A stretch of DNA of 20,015 nt, taken from positions 1 through 20,015 of the forward strand of contig SOKS01000200.1 of NCBI GenBank assembly GCA_004375725.1, read 5' to 3'. Source of the stretch: Dehalococcoidia bacterium (GTDB lineage: Bacteria > Chloroflexota > Dehalococcoidia > Dehalococcoidales > RBG-16-60-22). Of this stretch, positions 15,369 to 20,015 are shown one piece after another. The position numbers and the translations under genes are program-made. The notes below the pieces were generated by a model. That model did no database searches and was not told where the DNA came from. It saw only the letters and a list, made by a program, of their open reading frames with translations. Numbering within the stretch: position 1 is the stretch's first letter; every line of letters begins with the position of its first letter.

Positions 15369-15833
15369 ATGGTACTGGCAGTAATTGAGCATACGGAATA
15401 TCCTTTTGCCAAGGGTGACCTGACCTCGGATGGCGTTCAGTGGTCGGCGGAGGTGGATACGACCACCCCGGACACTGATGTTGAGGTTGAGTGTGTCACC
15501 ATGCAGCCACCCGCGCTGGGCGAAGTGATAGAGATCGAGTTCGGCCTGACGGCAGCATTACGGGCGGTGTCTTCAGCTACGGCTGACCTCATCTATAAAT
15601 GGCAGGGCAGGAACAAGGGCGGCACCTGGGTTGACCTGCACAGTGCCGTAACCAAGACGGATATTGGCACCGGCTATGTTGAGGAGACCCGGAGCGGCCG
15701 CTTCCAGATGGTCAGCAATTTCAATTCCTTACCTTTTGAGGTCAGGCTGGTTATCCAGTGCAATGAAGCTAACGAAGGCCGGGCCAGGGTTAAAAATTCC
15801 AGCTACATCAGAATAAAGTATTCTGCATCGTGA
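15369..15833 (+). CDS. Hypothetical beta-rich structural protein, possible capsid decoration
   Basis: A 154-aa protein of unknown family. The sequence is rich in short alternating hydrophobic strands (QWSAEVD, DVEVECVTM, VIEIEFGL, FEVRLVIQC) without long helices, which suggests a beta-sandwich fold. The position just after the capsid gene is where head decoration or stabilising proteins are often found. No signal peptide, membrane segment or catalytic motif is visible. It starts at ATG 15369 with AAGGAGG about 9 nt upstream and ends 8 nt before the ATG of the lectin-like gene. A tail-fibre-associated or tail-tube role is also possible; the decoration call is inference. Confidence 0.6.
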   Translation: MVLAVIEHTEYPFAKGDLTSDGVQWSAEVDTTTPDTDVEVECVTMQPPALGEVIEIEFGLTAALRAVSSATADLIYKWQGRNKGGTWVDLHSAVTKTDIGTGYVEETRSGRFQMVSNFNSLPFEVRLVIQCNEANEGRARVKNSSYIRIKYSAS

Positions 15834-15841
15834 GGTGGGAT

Positions 15842-16483
15842 ATGAACTTTGTTTTTGACTCCAGTCTGGTGCTGTATCTGCCATTGTATAAGCTGGATGG
15901 CGCGTCCTTCATGTCCAGAGACGCCTATGGACACCTCTGCCAAAGAACTGGCGCATTGTGGAGACCAAACGGGCATTATTTTGATGGCACTGATGACAGA
16001 ATCGTGGTCGCTCACCATTCGGCGCTCGACTTTGGCACCGGTGACTTCAGCCTTGAAATCTGGCTCAGGGCGTCTTCAAGCGGCGGGGCCATACAGCGCC
16101 TGATTTCTAAACAGTCGGCGGCGTGGCTTTTCTTCCGCCTTATCGGTGGGAAGGCAACCCTGTCCATCAAAGATGGCACCAACCAGCAGACGGTAACCGG
16201 CTCCGGTGATTTAAGGGATGATATATGGCACCATCTTGTCGCCACCGCGGACCGGGACAGCTCTACGGGGCTCATGCTGTCCGTTGATGGGGAAACTGAT
16301 GTCACCGATGACGCCACCGGCATTGGTTCGATTTCCAATACCACCCCTCTGCAGATTGCCAGATTTTCGGGAGGGGCTGAGTACTTCAAAGGTGACATGG
16401 GCGAAGTCAGAATTTACCGCCGGTTGCTAACACCGTTAGAAATACAGCGCAACTACCTAGCTACTAAATGGAGGTACCGATGA
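15842..16483 (+). CDS. LamG/concanavalin A-like lectin-fold protein
   Basis: A 213-aa protein that is nearly all one LamG-like jelly-roll domain. Evidence: GHYFDGTDDRIVVAHHSALD, FGTGDFSLEIWLRAS, WHHLVATADRD, LMLSVDGETD and the ending MGEVRIYRRLLTPLEIQRN, which is the common closing motif of LamG_3-type domains in phage and bacterial proteins. Such domains bind carbohydrates or proteins. There is no signal peptide, so it is made in the cytosol as part of the particle; on capsid or tail it could bind cell surfaces or other particle proteins. The start is ATG 15842 (GAGGTGGGAT upstream) rather than the in-frame GTG at 15830, which overlaps the preceding stop. Its stop overlaps the next ATG (ATGA). 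Confidence 0.85.
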   Translation: MNFVFDSSLVLYLPLYKLDGASFMSRDAYGHLCQRTGALWRPNGHYFDGTDDRIVVAHHSALDFGTGDFSLEIWLRASSSGGAIQRLISKQSAAWLFFRLIGGKATLSIKDGTNQQTVTGSGDLRDDIWHHLVATADRDSSTGLMLSVDGETDVTDDATGIGSISNTTPLQIARFSGGAEYFKGDMGEVRIYRRLLTPLEIQRNYLATKWRYR

Positions 16484-16707
16484 AATACCGGGTAAGAATC
16501 GATTTGAGCTTTAACAGCGAGGCTGATGCGAAGTTGCTCATGGACTATGCTAGGGAAATAAGCGGTAAAGCCGTCAGTATCAACGAGGGTGGGGATAGTG
16601 AGGAGATTTCCTTCTGTGATCTGGAGCTTTGCCGCCATGACGAGGGCCTGCCCTGCACGAAGCTGGAGAGAGTGGAGGTCAAAAAGTCGGGGGTGATAGC
16701 GTCATGA
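16480..16707 (+). CDS. Small protein with Cys/His-containing C-terminal half
   Basis: A 75-aa protein, family not identified. It begins MKYRVRIDLSFNSEADAKLL, alternating strand then helix, as in a small alpha/beta ferredoxin-like fold. The C-terminal half has SFCDLELCRHDEGLPCTKLE, three cysteines and a His in 16 residues, which could bind metal. The start ATG 16480 (GGAGG about 5 nt upstream) overlaps the stop of the LamG gene; an in-frame ATG at 16468 lies inside it and has no ribosome site. Its own stop overlaps the next start at 16704, so three consecutive genes are translationally coupled. Real gene by spacing and coding pattern; role in the particle unknown. Confidence 0.7.
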   Translation: MKYRVRIDLSFNSEADAKLLMDYAREISGKAVSINEGGDSEEISFCDLELCRHDEGLPCTKLERVEVKKSGVIAS

Positions 16708-17336
16708 ACCTGACTGACATGAGAACTATTGTCCGCCGTGACCTCCATGACGAAGATTCCGGTAACTACCGCTGGACGGATGATGAGCTGAACCGGCACA
16801 TTGCCCGCGCGGTAAAAGGTTTTTCCGAACATCTGCCCTGTGAGCAGAAAGCAACCAAAGCCACCAGTTCAGGCTCGCGGGAGCTGGATATATCAAACCT
16901 TTCCGACAGGGTAGCGGTGGTGGCGGTTGAGTATCCGGTAGGCCAGTTCCCCAGGCGCTACCAGCGGTTCTCATTGTGGGAAGATACACTGACCATCCTG
17001 AGTGAGGAAATCCCCGACGGCGCCAACGCGTATGTTTACTACGGAAAACTGCACACCCTTGACGCCGGTGGTTCCACCATCCCCGGCCAGTATGAGGACC
17101 TGGTTGCTGCCGGTGCTGCCGGCTATGCGGCCGTTGAGCGGGCCATCTTCGCGGTAAATCAGGTGAATGTCGGTGGGAGCGTTACGCCCGGTGAGTTCCT
17201 TGCCTGGGGCAGGGAAAGGCTGAGCGATTTCCGGAAGGAATTGAGGCGGCTGGGGAGGAGAAACCGGATCAGAAACAGCACTCTGTACCGGCCATATTAT
17301 CCAGCTGTCTCGAAGTCAACTGATTATGGTCCCTGA
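16704..17336 (+). CDS. Phage head-tail adaptor/connector-like protein
   Basis: A 210-aa protein with the N-terminal pattern of phage adaptor proteins: MNLTDMRTIVRRDLHDED, then YRWTDDELNRHIARAVKGFS (residues ~22-41). Later it has PGQYEDLVAAGAAGYAAVER and a final helical part with SDFRKELRRLGRRNRIRN. Such proteins form the ring between portal and tail. The middle (~55-115) is strand-like, and the C-terminus is basic with a Tyr/Pro-rich tail. Place after portal, capsid and decoration genes is consistent. It starts by ATGA overlap with the previous gene. I infer the adaptor role from the N-terminal pattern and context. Confidence 0.7.
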   Translation: MNLTDMRTIVRRDLHDEDSGNYRWTDDELNRHIARAVKGFSEHLPCEQKATKATSSGSRELDISNLSDRVAVVAVEYPVGQFPRRYQRFSLWEDTLTILSEEIPDGANAYVYYGKLHTLDAGGSTIPGQYEDLVAAGAAGYAAVERAIFAVNQVNVGGSVTPGEFLAWGRERLSDFRKELRRLGRRNRIRNSTLYRPYYPAVSKSTDYGP

Positions 17337-17343
17337 GGCAGCC

Positions 17344-17664
17344 ATGGCAAAACGAACGAAACGTACCAAAAGGGACCTGCCCCGCGAGGCGTTTGCCATC
17401 GTTGGGGACGCGGATAATCCTGATACCTGGCGTCTGCCGCACCACAAGAGAAGCATTGTACGGGCTCTCAAGGGCGATTTGGATATCGAGCGAACCGTTG
17501 ACTGGAGTCAGGTCGCTGCCGCCGCAAGCGCGCTGTCCCCGTTGAACATGGGCAAAAGAGTGCCGGCCAGTCCGGAAGAGATTCTTGGGGCGGCCATTCA
17601 TCTCGCGGGACATTATCGAAAAGGAAATAAGTCGCTACCGGATATTCTGGCGGCGCTGGTATAA
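17344..17664 (+). CDS. Small phage-associated protein of unknown function (DUF6582-like)
   Basis: A 106-aa protein with a basic N-terminus (AKRTKRTKRDLPREAFAIVG). The LPREAFAIVG piece recalls the short LP-x-x-AFA motif found in a small domain in many phage head proteins, here with later IVRALKG and PLNMGKRVPASPEEILGAAIHLAGHYRK. No catalytic residues can be proposed. The start is ATG 17344, with GAGG five nt upstream; an in-frame ATG at 17326 has no ribosome site and lies within the preceding gene. It ends 9 nt before the large tail-like gene. Possibly a minor structural or nucleic-acid-binding protein, given its positive charge. Confidence 0.6.
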   Translation: MAKRTKRTKRDLPREAFAIVGDADNPDTWRLPHHKRSIVRALKGDLDIERTVDWSQVAAAASALSPLNMGKRVPASPEEILGAAIHLAGHYRKGNKSLPDILAALV

Positions 17665-17673
17665 GGAGAAAGA

Positions 17674-19680
17674 ATGCGAAACCTCACGGCAACACTGCTG
17701 GCCGCACAGAAAAAGGCTACGGCGACGCCGTACGTCAAAGTGGAGGTCGAAAATAAAAATTCCGGTGTGGTGAGGCTTGACTGGACCAGACTGTACACCG
17801 GTTCCGAGGATGATTATTACCATGCGGTGACCATGCCCGGTGATGGTTCTCTCATACGCGTCAGGGCGACCCTGCCCGGTGACGCTCGCAAGCTTTACCG
17901 GCAGCGGGTGCCTGACCCCGGCCCGTTGAGTGACTTCAGCCAGTGGATATATACTAATCAGCTCAATGCCGCTGCCGTCGCCTGCGCTTCGCTGGGGGCT
18001 GAGGTCTCCATTTGCTGGATAGATGGCGCCAACCGCAAGGTTCAGCGTATAAAAAGCACCGATTATGGTGTGAGCTGGGGTAGTCCGGAGGTTATTGATT
18101 ACTGCCCGACAATCAATATCGGCGGCCTGGCGGCGGCATATAAACCAAACGGTGACCTGGCAATATTCTTTGCTGACCAGGCGACACTTTACGTCAAAAA
18201 GAACATCAGCGGCCAGTGGCAGCAGCGCTCCAGCTGGAATAGAAGCACCGGAGACCTGTCCGGTATCGCCGCCGTCTATGAAAACGACTGGAACCTGCTC
18301 ATCACCGGTAAGGATTCGTCGGGCAATTTCAAAGTGTGGTCGCTCATTTACGGCGATGGTGGTGATGTCTCAGCAGGAAGCTGGTCGACTTTAAAAGAAC
18401 TGGCCTCAGCGCCATCGAGCGGTGAATTTGAGTACCGCCAGCCATTTCTGGATAAAGCGGATGTTTACCGTGGTTTCTTTGTAGAGAAGTTTTCCGGCAG
18501 TCAGTCATACCACCGTCCTTTCTGGTCGCATACGGTTCTGGATGCCAGGTTCATCGATAACCTGTGGCGGGAACCGGTGCCATTCAATCTGTCATCGGCA
18601 TACGGGCTGGCCATAGCGCACCACGGAGACTACGGCTGGCTTTCCTGTCCATCGGGTGTGTGGCGTGCCAAATCGACTGTCCAGAACCTTGACCTGACCG
18701 CCGATGTGCTGGCGATGCGGCAGGAAGCAGGGGAGACATCGGGCAAAATTACCGTGGAGCTGAGGAATGACCAGGGGCAGTACGCTTCGGTGGGGCAGGG
18801 AGAATTGTCTGTCCTTGACGTCGGCTGCCAGCTGGAATTCAGCCCCGGTTACCGGACGGAAGATGGCGACGAGGTAAGTGCCGGGCAGGCGTACTGCCTT
18901 GAAGAGTACGAACATACCAGTGCCGGTGGCTCGGCCAGTCTCATACTATACGCCCGGGATGGCTGGGAGGCCATCACCGGCTGGAGGGCCAGACACCAGT
19001 TCCGCTGGAACCGGGACTCAGAGGAGATGAGCGTCAAGGATATACTCGCCTTTGTCCTGGCCCGGGTGGGGCTGAAGCTGGAAGTGAAATCACAGTCATC
19101 AGTCATCACCGGTTTTTATCCCGACTTCACCATCAATTCCGGCAACCTCGGGGAAACAGTGGTCCGAAAATTGCTCTCCTTTGTTCCTGACGTGTTACTT
19201 GTTGAAGGCGCGACTGCCTGCATTGTGAATCCCCAGGCGTCAGACAGTTCCGTGTACAGCTACGGAGAGGAACATGCGGTTCTGGAAGGAAGATACCATC
19301 AGGGAGCCTGGGAACTCAACCGCATCCAGGTGGAGGGCTATGATACTGGCAGCGATGAGATGATCGTGGTCGACCGTTTTAACTGGGGTGAGATAGAAAG
19401 ACGGTATGATAGGTTAAAGCAGCTGGAAGACCGAAATATTGATTCGGTAACCAAAGCACAGGAACGCGGTGATGCTTATTTAAGACAGGCGGAGGTGGCA
19501 TCGGCCAGCGGCACCATGCTGGTGCCGGTCAATTGCGGCCAGCAACTTTACGACGTTATTGATATCACGGATATTCGTGCTGGGCTCAACGCGGTCAAGC
19601 GGCGGGTACTTGGCTTTGTTCTCGTTTACAGTCCCCGCCGTGGCGAATACCGTCAGCGTCTGCAGCTGGGAGCGGTGTAA
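17674..19680 (+). CDS. Large tail/baseplate-like protein with sialidase-type Asp-box propeller region
   Basis: A 668-aa protein, intact, largest of the structural operon. Residues ~1-60 form a strand-rich N-terminal part (VKVEVENKNSGVVRLDWTRL). Residues ~90-330 look like a beta propeller: STDYGVSWGS (128-137) fits an Asp-box (Ser-x-Asp-x-Gly-x-x-Trp), as in sialidases and BNR-repeat proteins, and repeated strand patterns with Trp follow. Residues ~335-668 resemble phage tail hub or baseplate proteins: ADVLAMRQEAGETSGKITVE, SVKDILAFVLARVGLKLEV, NLGETVVRKLLSFVPDVLL and a final part typical of hub proteins (GQQLYDVIDITD). No signal peptide. Ribosome site AAGGAG precedes ATG 17674. Function as a receptor-binding tail component is inferred; sialidase activity is not shown, since catalytic residues cannot be identified. 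Confidence 0.7.
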   Translation: MRNLTATLLAAQKKATATPYVKVEVENKNSGVVRLDWTRLYTGSEDDYYHAVTMPGDGSLIRVRATLPGDARKLYRQRVPDPGPLSDFSQWIYTNQLNAAAVACASLGAEVSICWIDGANRKVQRIKSTDYGVSWGSPEVIDYCPTINIGGLAAAYKPNGDLAIFFADQATLYVKKNISGQWQQRSSWNRSTGDLSGIAAVYENDWNLLITGKDSSGNFKVWSLIYGDGGDVSAGSWSTLKELASAPSSGEFEYRQPFLDKADVYRGFFVEKFSGSQSYHRPFWSHTVLDARFIDNLWREPVPFNLSSAYGLAIAHHGDYGWLSCPSGVWRAKSTVQNLDLTADVLAMRQEAGETSGKITVELRNDQGQYASVGQGELSVLDVGCQLEFSPGYRTEDGDEVSAGQAYCLEEYEHTSAGGSASLILYARDGWEAITGWRARHQFRWNRDSEEMSVKDILAFVLARVGLKLEVKSQSSVITGFYPDFTINSGNLGETVVRKLLSFVPDVLLVEGATACIVNPQASDSSVYSYGEEHAVLEGRYHQGAWELNRIQVEGYDTGSDEMIVVDRFNWGEIERRYDRLKQLEDRNIDSVTKAQERGDAYLRQAEVASASGTMLVPVNCGQQLYDVIDITDIRAGLNAVKRRVLGFVLVYSPRRGEYRQRLQLGAV

Positions 19681-19703
19681 ATTAATAGAGAGGGATGAGT
19701 TAA

Positions 19704-19919
19704 GTGAGTTTAAGGAAAGGCGTCCTGAAGAGTTTCAATTCCGGCAATTACACGGCCACTGTGCAGCTGGCGGGCAGCTATAAAGCCTATCTGGAAGACA
19801 TCACCGTGGCCCGTAACCTGCCCGGCGGTGAAATGACCACTGGCAGGAAGGTGGCGGTCATCTTCTTTGACGAACATAATCCCAGAGAGGCAGTGGTGGT
19901 TGCGGTCTATACTCAGTAA
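19704..19919 (+). CDS. Small OB-like baseplate/spike protein, GTG start
   Basis: A 71-aa protein, all strands, with SLRKGVLKSFNSGNYTATVQ, ARNLPGGEMTTGRKVAVIFF and a final VVVAVYTQ. The pattern resembles OB-fold N-terminal domains of phage baseplate V or spike proteins and short conserved proteins that accompany tail hub genes. The start codon is GTG at 19704, with AGGGATGAG upstream; the ATG within that sequence is out of frame and meets a stop at once. It lies 23 nt after the tail-like gene and is the last complete gene visible. Length is short for a full spike protein, so it may be only the OB part. Confidence 0.6.
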   Translation: MSLRKGVLKSFNSGNYTATVQLAGSYKAYLEDITVARNLPGGEMTTGRKVAVIFFDEHNPREAVVVAVYTQ

Positions 19920-20015
19920 GTTCTCTTGGAGGAATCAGGCAGGGTTTACCCCGCCCCGAAGACGTCTCGTCCCACCTCGGCAGGCTGTCGGCTTCTCACA
20001 CAGCCCGGAGGATAT
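19920..20015 (+). other. Non-coding end region with two weak hairpins and a ribosome site at the edge
   Basis: No complete gene is visible here. Two inverted repeats can be seen: GGC-A-GGGT with ACCC-C-GCC (19938-19955, one mismatch, tiny loop) and GGCTGT with ACAGCC (19983-20005, 11-nt loop). Neither has a U-tract. CGGAGGATAT at the end (GGAGG at 20007-20011) looks like the ribosome site of a further plus-strand gene starting just past the window. The operon therefore likely continues. Confidence 0.45.

Noticed and set aside
1..20015. CRISPR arrays, tRNA/rRNA genes, insertion sequences
   Set aside because: No regularly spaced repeats, no cloverleaf-like sequence with a TTCRANY-type T loop, and no transposase-like frame were found by reading through the window.

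Overview
The window looks like a chromosomal segment from a member of the Chloroflexota, most likely a Dehalococcoidia-type genome (about 55% GC by eye). The lineage call is an inference from the overall look of the proteins and gene neighbourhood; no 16S or other decisive marker is present. About 12 kb of housekeeping genes is followed by about 8 kb of virus-like structural genes. All of it has similar composition and codon use, so the virus-like block does not stand out as freshly acquired.

Left part (1-5332, minus strand): an operon-like run read right to left, made of a DUF948-type membrane protein, a YtxH-type protein, an AI-2E family membrane transporter, DNA polymerase I (polA) and a partial formamidopyrimidine-DNA glycosylase (mutM/fpg) that runs off the left edge. 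A clear sigma70-type promoter (TTTACA-17-TACAAT) precedes the run, and polA seems to have its own leaderless promoter. Pol I and Fpg form a natural base-excision-repair pair. Next come a histidine phosphatase (minus) and, divergently, a plus-strand run: argF (TTG start), an unknown two-TM protein, der (GTPase for ribosome assembly) and plsY (acyl-G3P synthesis). gpsA (G3P synthesis) follows and has its own probable leaderless promoter. plsY and gpsA serve consecutive steps of phospholipid synthesis. dnaJ (minus) converges on gpsA.

Right part (12105-20015, plus strand): a tightly packed, translationally coupled operon begins in the dnaJ divergent intergenic region. Its order is: a Cys4 + HTH protein, portal protein, coiled-coil scaffold-like protein, major capsid protein, a strong hairpin, a beta-rich putative decoration protein, a LamG lectin-fold protein, a small Cys-containing protein, a head-tail adaptor-like protein, a small protein, a large tail/baseplate-like protein with a sialidase-type Asp-box region, and a small OB-like baseplate/spike protein. 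It continues past the right edge. No large terminase, capsid maturation protease, integrase or lysis gene is visible, and the portal gene begins 2 nt after the HTH gene, exactly where TerL would normally lie. This could be a prophage with unusual gene order, a prophage remnant, or a domesticated capsid/tail particle such as a gene-transfer-agent-like system. It is the main point of interest in the window.

No tRNA, rRNA, CRISPR array, insertion sequence or attachment site could be recognised.
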